The notes under the pieces are model-generated. The model was not told the DNA's origin. It did not search any database and was given only the letters and a program-made list of their open reading frames with translations. This document shows positions 36,686-45,334 of a DNA stretch of 64,000 nucleotides, piece after piece. The translations under genes were made by a program, and so were the position numbers. Each line of letters opens with the position of its first letter. Within the stretch, counting starts at the first letter, position 1. The DNA lies in contig NZ_AMXF01000003.1 of assembly GCF_000310225.1 (NCBI RefSeq), positions 1 to 64,000 on the forward strand. Reading direction: 5' to 3'. This DNA is from Thauera phenylacetica B4P. Its GTDB lineage: Bacteria > Pseudomonadota > Gammaproteobacteria > Burkholderiales > Rhodocyclaceae.

Positions 36686-36728
36686 TCGTGCGTCCTGTAG
36701 GTGTGCTTCGGGCGTGGCAGGTCATCAT

Positions 36729-38258
36729 TTATCGGAGGGGCGATCCCGGGCCCTCGGGGGGTGATCGGCGTCCGACAATCCGGCGGGCGATCTCACGAAA
36801 CTCCCTGAATAGCGGCGGCGCGATGAAGGCCAGGGCGAGCGCATACAACGTGGCGCCGATCATTACTTCCAGGAGCAGGGACACGAGTGGTGGCGCGGAT
36901 AGAAGCTCGTCGGGAAGGGCGCGCAACGCGGCGAACATCAGAGCGCTGGCGGTCGTGGCAGGGAAAAGCTGCTTGAGGAAGTCGAGCAGGCTCAATTCGA
37001 CCAGGCGTAATGCCAGGTGCGCCGATATGGCCGACAGGAACTGTACAGCCAGCATCGCCCATGCGACTCCGGTCAGGCCCCATTGAGATCCCGTGACCAG
37101 CGCGACGATGGTTACAGGGAGCATGGCAAGCGAGATCTTGAATGCAAGGTGTGGATTGTCCGTCGCATAAAAGATGTTTGCGGTCAGACTGAAGATCGAC
37201 CGTGCGGCACCGCCGATCGCAAGAATCTCGAGCAGCGGGATCACCGGCAGCCACTGGTTTCCGTAAAGGACTTGCACGAGGCCGTCGGAAACTGCGGCCA
37301 GACCGACGCCCAGAGGAATGGTAATGGCCGAAAGCAGTCGCAGGCTTTTCAGCACGCCGTACTGCATGGCCGACAGATCGTCCTGCAGCCTAGAATATGC
37401 AGGGAACAGCACGCGTTGCAGAGGCGCTGACAGGCGGTTGCGCAGTTCTTCGGGAAGGGAGAACGCCGTCTGATAGTAGCCGAGCGCTTCCGGGCCAAAG
37501 CGGCGACCGACGATCATGTAGTCGAGATTCGACATCAAGTAATTGACGATACCCCCACCGAGATAGCTTCCGGATGTGCGGGCATACGCTGAGAGAAGCC
37601 TGCGGTTGAAGCGCAGGCGCGGCACGAAGGGCACGATTGCGCAGGCCAGGAGGAGCGTCGTGGCCTGACCGATCAGCGCGGCGAAGACGAGGCTCCACAC
37701 TCCGAAACCGGACACGGCGAGGACGATGCTGGCGGTCAGGCGAACGATCAGGGAACCGGCCTGCACCACGAAGTCTTCCCTGAATCGCATCGTCCGGCTA
37801 AGCAATGCCAGATGAACGGTCGAGAGCCCGGCAAGGATGAAGGAGAGGCTCGACACTGCGATGATGGTCTGCACCTGCGGCGTCTCGAAGATCGCAGCAG
37901 CGATGAACGAGGCGACCAGCACCAGCAGGCACAGCGCCGTGTCGATCGCCATCGTGATCCAGAACGCGGTGTCCATGTCCAGCCGACGCAAGGCTTTGCG
38001 CTGGATCAGGATGCCACCGATGCCGATGTTCCCGAGTAGGGCGGCGAATTCGGTGACGAGTGCCGACATCGCGATGAGGCCGAAATCTTCCGGCGTGAGC
38101 AGGCGTGCAAGGATCGCCGTCGATGCGATCGTAAGGACGATGCGCAAGCCGACGTTGGTGAAGGTCCACGCAGCACCGATCGCGACTTTGCTGCCCAGTC
38201 CGGCGAGGTCGGGGCGGAGGCACTCCAGCAGGATGCGCTTGTCGGCAAATCGGATCAT
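36729..38258 (-). CDS. Oligosaccharide flippase (Wzx-like, MOP superfamily)
   Basis: A 509-residue polytopic membrane protein with about 12-14 hydrophobic segments. SKVAIGAAWTFTNVGLRIVL, ILARLLTPEDFGLIAMSALV and NLDYMIVGRRFGPEALGYYQ are typical of polysaccharide transporters of the Polysacc_synt_3/MOP group. It should flip the undecaprenyl-linked repeat unit to the periplasmic face. This is the only flippase in the window, so it is probably the Wzx partner of the O-antigen-ligase/polymerase-like protein at 31736. It lies on the minus strand between an acetyltransferase and two glycosyltransferases. Confidence 0.9.
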   Translation of the reverse strand: MIRFADKRILLECLRPDLAGLGSKVAIGAAWTFTNVGLRIVLTIASTAILARLLTPEDFGLIAMSALVTEFAALLGNIGIGGILIQRKALRRLDMDTAFWITMAIDTALCLLVLVASFIAAAIFETPQVQTIIAVSSLSFILAGLSTVHLALLSRTMRFREDFVVQAGSLIVRLTASIVLAVSGFGVWSLVFAALIGQATTLLLACAIVPFVPRLRFNRRLLSAYARTSGSYLGGGIVNYLMSNLDYMIVGRRFGPEALGYYQTAFSLPEELRNRLSAPLQRVLFPAYSRLQDDLSAMQYGVLKSLRLLSAITIPLGVGLAAVSDGLVQVLYGNQWLPVIPLLEILAIGGAARSIFSLTANIFYATDNPHLAFKISLAMLPVTIVALVTGSQWGLTGVAWAMLAVQFLSAISAHLALRLVELSLLDFLKQLFPATTASALMFAALRALPDELLSAPPLVSLLLEVMIGATLYALALAFIAPPLFREFREIARRIVGRRSPPEGPGSPLR

Positions 38259-38309
38259 GGCCGGGGAAGGTCTGGTAGCGTGGAAAGCAATGTGGCAGGG
38301 GAAGCGATG

Positions 38310-39008
38310 TCAGTCATCCGAGGGGGCCCTTACCGGAAGTTGCGGGCGCATATCGTCGTTCCAGCCCAGGTGCACGAAGGGTGGCGTGGTGAACAACGAG
38401 AGCTGGACCCTTCCGGTCACGATGAAGGTCGCGCTCGCGAGCTTGCGGATGCCCAGGCGCTGGTGCGCGGCGAGTGACACGGGGTTGAATGCGGAGATCC
38501 GCGACAGGCTCCAGCGTACGCCCTGGGCCGTGAGGTAGGCGTTGGCGGCGTCCCACAGGCGCGCGAACGTGCGGCCGACACGAAAATCCGGCTCGACATA
38601 GACGTCGTAGTCCCACACGCAGCGCTCCGGGGGGTGGAGATCGAACCGGCAGCGCACCTCGTCCTCCTCGTATTGGCGGTGCGAGATCCATAGGAAGCCG
38701 GCAAAGCGGCCCTTGCTCTCGGCGACGAAGCAAAGCCCACCGTCGTCGAAACGTCTCGCCAAGACGGTCTTGGGCCGAGGGAACTGCGCGACGGCCGCGT
38801 CCTCACGGCCGATCATGCGGACGGGATTGCTCGGGGAGGGGCGAAGTGCGTGCGCGGGAGCGCTGGCGACGGGCTGTGCGACGATGTAGTAGCGGATGAG
38901 GCGACAGCGCCCCCGGCTGATCCGGGCGAGCAGGTTTGCGAAGAGGTAGAGACTGGCTTCGAACGCTCCGAGCTCGGCGAAGGTCCGCTTCAGGCGTTGT
39001 AGAGGCAT
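38310..39008 (-). CDS. GNAT family N-acetyltransferase
   Basis: A protein of about 232 residues with a GNAT-like fold. The acetyl-CoA-binding part covers VWDYDVYVEPDFRVGRTFAR and LSRISAFNPVSLAAHQRLGI, followed by FIVTGRVQLSLFTTPPF. An N-terminal helical region (LKRTFAELGAFEASLYLFAN) precedes it. It may acylate an amino sugar or amino-acid group of the polymer. I chose the ATG at 39008; a 39125 start would place the first 39 residues over a TATAAT element serving the divergent carrier-protein gene and has no clear ribosome site. First gene of the minus-strand block. Identity as GNAT is moderately sure; substrate is unknown. Confidence 0.72.
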   Translation of the reverse strand: MPLQRLKRTFAELGAFEASLYLFANLLARISRGRCRLIRYYIVAQPVASAPAHALRPSPSNPVRMIGREDAAVAQFPRPKTVLARRFDDGGLCFVAESKGRFAGFLWISHRQYEEDEVRCRFDLHPPERCVWDYDVYVEPDFRVGRTFARLWDAANAYLTAQGVRWSLSRISAFNPVSLAAHQRLGIRKLASATFIVTGRVQLSLFTTPPFVHLGWNDDMRPQLPVRAPSDD

Positions 39009-39096
39009 GGCGATCCGGGGGCAGTCGCGCTTCGTCTTTCCTGTCCGTATCGGCAGGCCAAGTCTCATGCGCAGCAGTTCGAAGGGCAACGCGCCA

Positions 39097-39102
39097 TATA
39101 AT
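39097..39102 (+). promoter_or_regulatory. Candidate -10 element for the carrier-protein operon
   Basis: A perfect TATAAT occurs in GCGCCATATAATACCGG, in an otherwise GC-rich divergent intergenic region, about 55 bases before the carrier-protein ATG at 39157. No good -35 is seen at 16-18 bases upstream, so this is a candidate only. It would drive the carrier protein and hydrolases 2 and 1. Confidence 0.35.
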
Positions 39103-39156
39103 ACCGGCCGAATCCGTGGGGGCATCGTAGAATCCTCCTCGTTTCGACCCAACAAA

Positions 39157-39423
39157 ATGCCGCAGGAGATGGATTTGGACATCAGGAAGGAAGTGCTCGC
39201 GATCATCGACGAGGTTCTCAGCCTCGGGGGGCGGGCGAACGACTTCGAGCTCGATACCCCGTTGCTCGGTGCTCTGCCGGAACTCGATTCGATGGCGGTC
39301 GTCGGCCTGATCAACATGATCGAGGAGCGTTTCGGTTTCGTCATCGAAGACGACGAGATCGATGGTGCCGCCTTCGCCTCGGTCGGCACCGTGGTCGAGT
39401 TCGTGGAAGCCAAGCTGGGCTGA
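39157..39423 (+). CDS. Acyl carrier protein, exosortase-A-associated
   Basis: An 88-residue acidic carrier protein. The phosphopantetheine site is LPELDSMAVVGLINMIEERF with Ser45; the preceding helix is VLAIIDEVLSL and the C-terminal helix VGTVVEFVEAKLG. Such carriers hold an acyl or aminoacyl group as a thioester in the cytoplasm. It begins the coupled series carrier-hydrolase 2-hydrolase 1-glycosyltransferase; hydrolase 2 starts one base after its stop. The start is uncertain (ATG 39157 or ATG 39169). In exosortase-A loci this protein accompanies the AMP-forming ligase and PLP decarboxylase, here on the minus strand at 53941 and 47353. It does not look like the housekeeping AcpP, because its DSM site differs from DSL and its context is not fatty-acid synthesis. 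Confidence 0.88.
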   Translation: MPQEMDLDIRKEVLAIIDEVLSLGGRANDFELDTPLLGALPELDSMAVVGLINMIEERFGFVIEDDEIDGAAFASVGTVVEFVEAKLG

Positions 39424-39424
39424 C

Positions 39425-40252
39425 ATGGCGCTGCCTGCCCGGGAGGCCTTTTTTCTCGAAGCCCCCCTGGGCGGGCGTTTCTGTCTGTTGACAAGGGCGC
39501 AGGGGCCGGTCCGGGGCACCATCCTCCATGTGCCTGCCTTCGCCGAGGAGCAGAACAAGTCTCGGCGCATGGTCGCGCTGGCAGCGCAGGCGTTTGCGGC
39601 CCGCGGCTGGACCGTCCTGCAACTCGACCTCCTGGGCTGTGGTGACAGCGCTGGCGAGTTGGTCGATGCGAGCTGGTCGCAATGGGTCGAGGATGTCGGT
39701 CTGGGACATGCTTTCCTGAGTGCGCGCGGCAGCGGCCCGGTGGTGTTGTGGACACATCGTGCCGGCAGCCTGCTTGCTGCCGATTGGCTGAAGCTTGCCG
39801 GCGCGCGTCTCCCGTTGCTGCTGTGGCAGCCGGTGACCAATGGCCGCCAGCACCTGTCGCAGTTCCTGCGCCTCAAGGCTGCGAGCGAGATGCTCTCGGA
39901 CGCCGATGCGAAGACCGCGCTTGCGCGCGCACGCGTTGCCCTGCATGCGGGCGAGGTGGTCGAGGTTGCGGGTTACGAACTGTCGCCCGAACTGGCCAAC
40001 GGCATGGAGGCGTCCAGCTTCGAGCTCCCGGCATCCGGTGGGTACGCGGTAGCGATGCTGGAGGTCGATGGAAGCGGACGCACTGCGCCCCCGCCGGCAC
40101 TTGCCGCGCTGCGGGCGCGGCTCGAAGCGCAGGGCGCGACCGTGTCGCTCGAGAAGGTCACGGGGCCGGCGTTCTGGCAGACGCAGGAGATCGAGCTCGC
40201 GCCCGAGCTGATCGAGCGGTCCTGTCATGTGCTCGAGGTTCTGGGGCGATGA
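39425..40252 (+). CDS. Hydrolase 2, exosortase-A-associated (alpha/beta hydrolase, degenerate nucleophile)
   Basis: A 275-residue alpha/beta-hydrolase-fold protein matching TIGR03101. The oxyanion-side loop is HVPAFAEEQNKSRRMVALAA, with the strand TVLQLDLLGCGDSAGEL. At the nucleophile elbow it has LWTHRAGSL, so His111 sits where Ser or Cys is expected in GxSxG. The usual catalytic serine is therefore missing and the protein may be a binding or structural partner of hydrolase 1. It is invariably found with hydrolase 1 in type 1 exosortase loci. ATGA overlap joins it to hydrolase 1, and one base separates it from the carrier protein. Possible role in releasing or transferring the carrier-bound group. 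Confidence 0.87.
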   Translation: MALPAREAFFLEAPLGGRFCLLTRAQGPVRGTILHVPAFAEEQNKSRRMVALAAQAFAARGWTVLQLDLLGCGDSAGELVDASWSQWVEDVGLGHAFLSARGSGPVVLWTHRAGSLLAADWLKLAGARLPLLLWQPVTNGRQHLSQFLRLKAASEMLSDADAKTALARARVALHAGEVVEVAGYELSPELANGMEASSFELPASGGYAVAMLEVDGSGRTAPPPALAALRARLEAQGATVSLEKVTGPAFWQTQEIELAPELIERSCHVLEVLGR

Positions 40253-41130
40253 GCTTTGCCGAGCTTGCCTGCGTTTTCCCCTGCGGCGAGACCGAGTTGG
40301 TCGGTGTCCTGGCGCTACCACACGAACCGACCGGCTCGGTCGGGGTGCTGGTGATCGTTGGAGGTCCGCAATACCGCGTAGGCAGCCACCGGCAGTTCCT
40401 CCAGCTATCTCGCAGGCTCGCCGCGGCTGGCGTGCCTGTGATGCGTTTCGACTATCGAGGGATGGGCGACGCAGGCGGCGAGGTGGTCGATTTCGAGCAC
40501 ACCGGACCGGACATCGCGGCAGCGACCGAGGCCTTCATGCGCGCCGCGCCGTCGGTGCGTCATCTTGTCTTGTGGGGACTGTGCGATGGCGCGAGCGCCG
40601 CTGCCATGTACCTGCCTCAGGACAGCCGGATAGCTGGAGTCGCGCTGCTGAACCCTTGGGTGCGCACGCTTGCGTCGCAGGAGCGGGCCGAGGTTACGCA
40701 CTACTACGCGCGTCGGTTTCGAGACCCCGCCTTCTGGCGCAAGCTCGTTCGTGGAGGTGTGGCGGTGGGCCCGGCGATAGCCGATTTCGCCGCCAAGGCC
40801 TGGCGGATGATGAAGTCTCGTACGTCACCCCTGGAGCAAACCGCCCTCTCCGCGGCTGCTCCTGCTGATTTTCGTGAGCGGATGTCCGTTGCGCTTGCGG
40901 CATTCCAAGGGCGCTCCCTTGTCATGCTGAGCGGTCGTGACCTGGTTGCCGCCGAGTTTCGCGATCACCTCCGGCAGACCCCGCTGCTGCTCGCCTGGTC
41001 TGCGGATCCTCGTACAACCGTGCTCGACTTTCCGCAGGCCGACCATACTTTTTCCAGCCGTGCGCAAAAGCGTGCTGTCGAGGATGCGATGCTGTCCTGG
41101 CTGGCGGATCTCGAGGAGACCTTGCGTTGA
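40249..41130 (+). CDS. Hydrolase 1, exosortase-A-associated (alpha/beta hydrolase, Cys nucleophile)
   Basis: A 293-residue alpha/beta hydrolase matching TIGR03100. It has VLVIVGGPQYRVGSHRQFLQ, VMRFDYRGMGDAGGE and the nucleophile elbow LWGLCDGAS with Cys112 in place of Ser. Near the C-terminus are LVMLSGRDLVA and DFPQADHTFSSR, supplying the Asp and His of the triad. A Cys-Asp-His triad suits thioester or acyl-transfer chemistry, consistent with the carrier protein two genes upstream. It overlaps hydrolase 2 (ATGA), and its stop overlaps a TTG-started glycosyltransferase (TTGA). Substrate unknown. Confidence 0.88.
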   Translation: MSFAELACVFPCGETELVGVLALPHEPTGSVGVLVIVGGPQYRVGSHRQFLQLSRRLAAAGVPVMRFDYRGMGDAGGEVVDFEHTGPDIAAATEAFMRAAPSVRHLVLWGLCDGASAAAMYLPQDSRIAGVALLNPWVRTLASQERAEVTHYYARRFRDPAFWRKLVRGGVAVGPAIADFAAKAWRMMKSRTSPLEQTALSAAAPADFRERMSVALAAFQGRSLVMLSGRDLVAAEFRDHLRQTPLLLAWSADPRTTVLDFPQADHTFSSRAQKRAVEDAMLSWLADLEETLR

Positions 41131-42332
41131 GAGTTCTCGTCTTGTGCGATCGCTATCCCGACTCCTATCAGGACGGCCTGCTGCTACGCGTATTGCACCT
41201 GGCACGCTGGATCGGTGTGCGCCATGATCTCGACCTGATCGCCTATCACGATGGCGAGCGGTCTCCGGAGCATGAGGAGTTTTTCAGACGGGTGTGGACC
41301 GTTCCCCGTCCGCGGGCGAAGGCCGCACCGGGATGGCTGGCACCGTTCACCGGGTGGGCCGTGCGGGATTTTTACCCGCCCAGCGTTGAACTCTGCGACT
41401 TGCTCGAGTGTGAGCTGCGCGCGGACGAATACGACCTCGTCTGGGACGCGGGTGCATCGATCTTCCAGCAACTCCCTTCAGGCTGGGACCACGTTCCGGT
41501 CGTCGCCGACCTGGTCGACGACATGGTGCTCACGAGCCGCCGGGCCTTGCTTGCGACGAAGGGATTTTCCGCGCGCCTGCGGCAGCTCAAGTACCTGAGC
41601 CTCTACTACCGATTCGAGCGCTACGTGATGCGCCGTGCAGCAGTTTGCGTGGTCGTGTCCGAGGAGGATGCGGAGAGCTTTCGGCGGGTTTCGCCGACCG
41701 TGCCGGTGAGCGTGGTGCAGAACGGCGTGGATCTCGATTACTTTGCGCCATCCGATCGGCCGCAGATTCCCGGGCGTTTGGTGTTCGAAGGCAGCATGGC
41801 GTTCGGGCCCAATCAGCTCGCCGCGATCCATCTGGTCACGGAGGTCATGCCCCTGGTGTGGGCGCAGCGCCCCGACGCCACCGTGACCCTGGTCGGCCGT
41901 GATCCGTCGGCCGAGATCCTGGCCCTGCGCAGCGATCGCGTGCAGGTGACGGGGTCGGTGCCCGATGTGCGTCCGTATGTCCAGGAGGCGGAGGTCTTCG
42001 TGTGTCCGCTGCTGTCGGGTGCAGGAATCAAGAACAAGCTGCTGCAGGCGTGGGCGATGGGGAAGGCCGTGGTGGCGACAACCGTCAGCGTCGGTGGCCT
42101 GAAGGTACTGCAAGGTCGCAACGTGATCGTGGCGAATGCTGCCCGGGAAATGGCAGACGCCGTGCTCGACCTGCTCGCCAATCCGTTGAAACGGCAACTG
42201 CTCGGGGACGAGGGCCGGCAGACCGTCGCTGCGGAGTACTCGTGGGCGGGCCGTGCAGCCAGCTTTGAAGGCTTGTTGATGCAGGCGGCGAATGCAGGGC
42301 AGGCCGGCGGTCGTTTGACGGGGAAGGTCTGA
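41127..42332 (+). CDS. Family 4 glycosyltransferase (TTG start)
   Basis: A 401-residue GT-B glycosyltransferase. The start VLVLCDRYPDSYQDGLLLRV resembles the XrtA-associated GT4 group. The donor half includes LVFEGSMAFGPNQLAAIHLV, VTGSVPDVRPYVQEAEVFVC and PLLSGAGIKNKLLQAWAMGK, closely parallel to the glycosyltransferase at 20008, though the N-termini differ. The start is TTG at 41127 (TTGA overlap with the hydrolase 1 stop), preceded by GGAGA. One base overlaps the next glycosyltransferase (TGATG). Donor unknown. Confidence 0.86.
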   Translation: MRVLVLCDRYPDSYQDGLLLRVLHLARWIGVRHDLDLIAYHDGERSPEHEEFFRRVWTVPRPRAKAAPGWLAPFTGWAVRDFYPPSVELCDLLECELRADEYDLVWDAGASIFQQLPSGWDHVPVVADLVDDMVLTSRRALLATKGFSARLRQLKYLSLYYRFERYVMRRAAVCVVVSEEDAESFRRVSPTVPVSVVQNGVDLDYFAPSDRPQIPGRLVFEGSMAFGPNQLAAIHLVTEVMPLVWAQRPDATVTLVGRDPSAEILALRSDRVQVTGSVPDVRPYVQEAEVFVCPLLSGAGIKNKLLQAWAMGKAVVATTVSVGGLKVLQGRNVIVANAAREMADAVLDLLANPLKRQLLGDEGRQTVAAEYSWAGRAASFEGLLMQAANAGQAGGRLTGKV

Positions 42333-43441
42333 TGCTTGTCGGCGTCGATGCGACCAGCCTCCTTTGCGCGCAACCGCGTGGCGAGGGACGTTCGCTGTTT
42401 CGGTTGTATGCCGAAATGGCAAGGCTACGCCCCGACTTTTCATTCCTGCTTTTTGGGCAGGGCGCCTCGGCTGTAAGTGATTTGTGGCAAGGGATTCCGC
42501 GCGCCACGGTGTCTTTTTTCGATCTGCCGGGATACCGCTGGAACACTTGGGAAAATCTCGGCTTGCCGTGGCACGCCTGGCGTGCTGGCTGCGATGTGCT
42601 GCATTGCGCCAGCAGCGGCGCGCCGATGTTTTCGGCCGTGCCTGTCGTGATGACGGTCCATGATCTCATCCCCCTAAGAGGCGATGATGGGCAGTCCCTT
42701 GGCGAAAAGGCGTTCTTCCGGCGACGGCTGGCCAACGGAATGCGGGTGGCGTCAGCGGTAGTAACCGTATCCGCGAATACCCGCTCCGATCTCGAGGCTG
42801 CGTTTCCCGGAGGTGGCGCGCCGGTGGAGGTCATTCACTGGGGGTGCGATATCGTTCCACCGGGAAGCGTTCGGCCGCTGGACGCGGAATATGTGCTAGC
42901 CCTTGGGGGTGGGGCGCCGCGCAAAAATGTGTCCGGGACTTTGCGCGCTTTCGCTACCATCGCCGAGCGCTATCCTGATTTGAAGCTGGTCGTACTCGGC
43001 ATGGGCCGCGCAGACCTGTCGCATGAACTCACCGCGCAGGCAGAGACCATGGGGCTGGCTGGGCGGCTCGTGGTTCCAGGGTTCGTCTCCGATTCGGAGC
43101 TTCCTGCCTGGTTCGAACATGCGGCGTGCTTGTGCTACCTGTCGCTCTACGAGGGCTTCGGTCTTCCTTTGCTTGAAGCCATGAGCTTCGGCGTCCCGGT
43201 CGTGGCCTCGTCCACTTCCTCCATCCCGGAGGTCGTCGGGGATGCGGGACTGCTCGTGGATCCGCTGGATGCAACAGCAGCCGGGGCTGCGATCGACCGA
43301 GTCCTTCGGGACAGGGAGTTTCGACGCCAGCTCGGGGACGCAGCTCGGATGAGGGCAGTGGATTTCCCCTGGCACGTTGCGGCGGATAGGATGGCAAAGA
43401 TACTGATCGCGGCCGCGAAGTCGCGTCGGTCATTGGCCTGA
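42332..43441 (+). CDS. Family 4 glycosyltransferase (mannosyltransferase-like)
   Basis: A 369-residue GT4 protein. MLVGVDATSLLCAQPRGEGR is the typical start of WbpY/MtfB-like mannosyltransferases, followed by CDVLHCASSGAPMFSAVPVV, VMTVHDLIPLRG, YVLALGGGAPRKNVSGTLRA and LSLYEGFGLPLLEAMSFGVP with the EX7E residues. It probably adds mannose or a related sugar to the repeat unit. The start overlaps the preceding stop by one base. It is the last glycosyltransferase of the plus-strand series. Confidence 0.86.
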   Translation: MLVGVDATSLLCAQPRGEGRSLFRLYAEMARLRPDFSFLLFGQGASAVSDLWQGIPRATVSFFDLPGYRWNTWENLGLPWHAWRAGCDVLHCASSGAPMFSAVPVVMTVHDLIPLRGDDGQSLGEKAFFRRRLANGMRVASAVVTVSANTRSDLEAAFPGGGAPVEVIHWGCDIVPPGSVRPLDAEYVLALGGGAPRKNVSGTLRAFATIAERYPDLKLVVLGMGRADLSHELTAQAETMGLAGRLVVPGFVSDSELPAWFEHAACLCYLSLYEGFGLPLLEAMSFGVPVVASSTSSIPEVVGDAGLLVDPLDATAAGAAIDRVLRDREFRRQLGDAARMRAVDFPWHVAADRMAKILIAAAKSRRSLA

Positions 43442-43491
43442 CCTCGCCGCATCGCGGTCTGGTCGTTTGCGGTGGATTTGGAGAGTTGATT

Positions 43492-44139
43492 ATGCAAGGG
43501 CGTAGCGTTTTCTTTTCCCTACTGTGCGTCTGCCTTCTGTACGTGACGCCCGCTGCAGCGGAACTGTACTGTCCGGGTTCGCCGTTCAAGAACGGCCCTG
43601 AGGATCCGGGGGTCGGGCCGTATGATTACTACGATGTGCAGGCGCAGCGGCAGTATTTGTCTGTCGTGGAAACCCATCACTTCACGCCCTCGGTAGAGAG
43701 CTTGAGGAGGGGCTCGACCGGCTCGGTCGGACAGGACCTGAGCTATACGTTGAATTCTTTCCCGAATCACCCCCGCGCCTTGATTGCAATGATGAACGTT
43801 GCGCTGAGTCGAGATCAGGGACTGAGAGGGGGGATGACCCGGAGCCCGGAATGCTTCCTCGATCGAGCGATCAAGTTCCGCCCCAAGGATGCCAGGGCGC
43901 GTGAGATCTACGGAGTCTATTTATACAAGAAGGGAAGTTACGCCGAAGCGAGGAAGCAGTTCGATGTGGCGCTCTCGGAGGGCTACGATGAACCGATGTT
44001 CCACTACAACTTCGGCCTCCTTCTCGTCAAGCTCAAGGATTGGGACGCTGCATTGATTCATGCCCGCAAGGCGTACCAGGCTGGTGTCTCCTTTCCCGGA
44101 CTCCGGCGTCAATTGCAGGAGGCAGGGCGGTGGAGGTAG
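43492..44139 (+). CDS. Secreted TPR-repeat protein
   Basis: A 215-residue protein with a signal peptide (SVFFSLLCVCLLYVTPAAA, cleavage before ELYCPGS) and two to three tetratricopeptide repeats, for example ARAREIYGVYLYKKGSYAEA then FHYNFGLLLVKLKDWDAALI. Two Cys (ELYCPGS and PECFLDRA) could form a disulfide in the periplasm. Presumably a scaffold for polysaccharide or envelope assembly. GGAGAG is at good spacing before ATG 43492; a TTG two codons earlier is less likely. No PEP-CTERM tail is present. A gap of 50 bases separates it from the glycosyltransferase. Confidence 0.75.
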   Translation: MQGRSVFFSLLCVCLLYVTPAAAELYCPGSPFKNGPEDPGVGPYDYYDVQAQRQYLSVVETHHFTPSVESLRRGSTGSVGQDLSYTLNSFPNHPRALIAMMNVALSRDQGLRGGMTRSPECFLDRAIKFRPKDARAREIYGVYLYKKGSYAEARKQFDVALSEGYDEPMFHYNFGLLLVKLKDWDAALIHARKAYQAGVSFPGLRRQLQEAGRWR

Positions 44140-44182
44140 TCGATAGCCTTCACGGTTCATCACGCCGGGTCGAGGCTTGAAA

Positions 44183-45214
44183 ATGGCTCCAATCGGCGGC
44201 GTCGGGGATCCTGAATCAAGCAGGATGCGCTACCTCGACGGGTGGCGTGGCCTCGCCATCCTCTTGGTTCTGGAGGGGCACTTCCTGAGCATTTTGCCGC
44301 TGAACACCGGGCGCCTCGGCGTCGATGTCTTCTTCTGCCTTTCCGGGTTCCTGATGAGTGGCCTGCTTTTCATCAAGCAGCAGCCGTTAAGCATTTTCTA
44401 CAAGCGTCGAATAAGCCGGGTATTCCCGGTTTTTTTATTTTTTGTCGTTTCGATCTATAGCGTTGCCGAGATTTCTGGAGCCGACTTCTCATCAGCAGAG
44501 TTTTTTGCGACGCTAGCGTTCCTCCGCACTTACCTTCCGCTGGAAATCGGTATCTGGCAAGGCAATGTTCCGATTGGCCATCTCTGGTCGTTGAATGTAG
44601 AGGAGCATGCCTATTTGCTGATGAGCCTGGTGACGCTGTTGCCTTGGGCTCGGGGCAGGGAAGGGTGGGTGTTGCTCTCGAGCGGCACGCTCTGCATCCT
44701 GATCGGATTGGCTTATGTCCGGCTCGGCCCCTTGGCCCCGCACTCTGGCGACCTTGGCACGGAGGTCGCCGCCTCGCACTTGTTCATTGCGGCGGGATAC
44801 CGACTGGTACGGGAGCACTATCGCTGGACGGTCTCGTCTTGGTTGCCACTCCTTTCGACGTTCGCCGCAGCCTGCCTATATTCGGATATCGCGCCATGGT
44901 GGGCGCCCCGGCTGCTGTCCCCGTATCTGCTCGCCTTTGCCGTCAATCACCTCGTGGACGCCCACGTCGCGGTGCGAGCACTGCTATCTTCGCGATTGAT
45001 GACATCTTTTGGCATCTGGTCTTTTTCTATCTACGTCTGGCAACAGCCTTTTTTCGTGCTGCGAGCCGAGTTCATCGGCGGTTCAGCGGGGGCGTTCGTG
45101 GTGGCGATGGGCGTGGCGCTCGCGTCGTATTACTTCCTTGAAGACCCCTGCCGAAGATGGCTCAATGCTCGATGGACTCAAGGGCGCACGGCGGAGGGGG
45201 CGCGATCTGGATGA
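44183..45214 (+). CDS. Acyltransferase 3 family membrane protein
   Basis: A 343-residue membrane O-acyltransferase (OafA/YrhL-like). The N-terminus RYLDGWRGLAILLVLEGHF holds the conserved Arg and His, with VDVFFCLSGFLMSGLLF and HLWSLNVEEHAYLLM following; these correspond to the family's R-x10-H and GVDLFF motifs. It has about ten hydrophobic segments. It likely O-acetylates a sugar of the polymer. The ATG at 44183 has a GAGG site. GC drops within the gene, as in the next one. Confidence 0.84.
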   Translation: MAPIGGVGDPESSRMRYLDGWRGLAILLVLEGHFLSILPLNTGRLGVDVFFCLSGFLMSGLLFIKQQPLSIFYKRRISRVFPVFLFFVVSIYSVAEISGADFSSAEFFATLAFLRTYLPLEIGIWQGNVPIGHLWSLNVEEHAYLLMSLVTLLPWARGREGWVLLSSGTLCILIGLAYVRLGPLAPHSGDLGTEVAASHLFIAAGYRLVREHYRWTVSSWLPLLSTFAAACLYSDIAPWWAPRLLSPYLLAFAVNHLVDAHVAVRALLSSRLMTSFGIWSFSIYVWQQPFFVLRAEFIGGSAGAFVVAMGVALASYYFLEDPCRRWLNARWTQGRTAEGARSG

Positions 45215-45334
45215 GACTGCTCGATGTTATTTGTGATGCACGTGAATTTTTCTTCAAATTCTGCCTCGGCCGATTTTGATCCTGAATATTTTCGATTGTT
45301 TGAAAACTAACGCGGCAAAGAGCTCGAAGAATAA

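Noticed and set aside
37000-37430. Plus-strand open frame opposite the flippase
   Set aside because: No ribosome site and no domain; the flippase on the minus strand has clear membrane segments across it.
43492-44139. PEP-CTERM substrate protein
   Set aside because: Exported, but the C-terminus has no Pro-Glu-Pro motif, membrane helix or basic tail.
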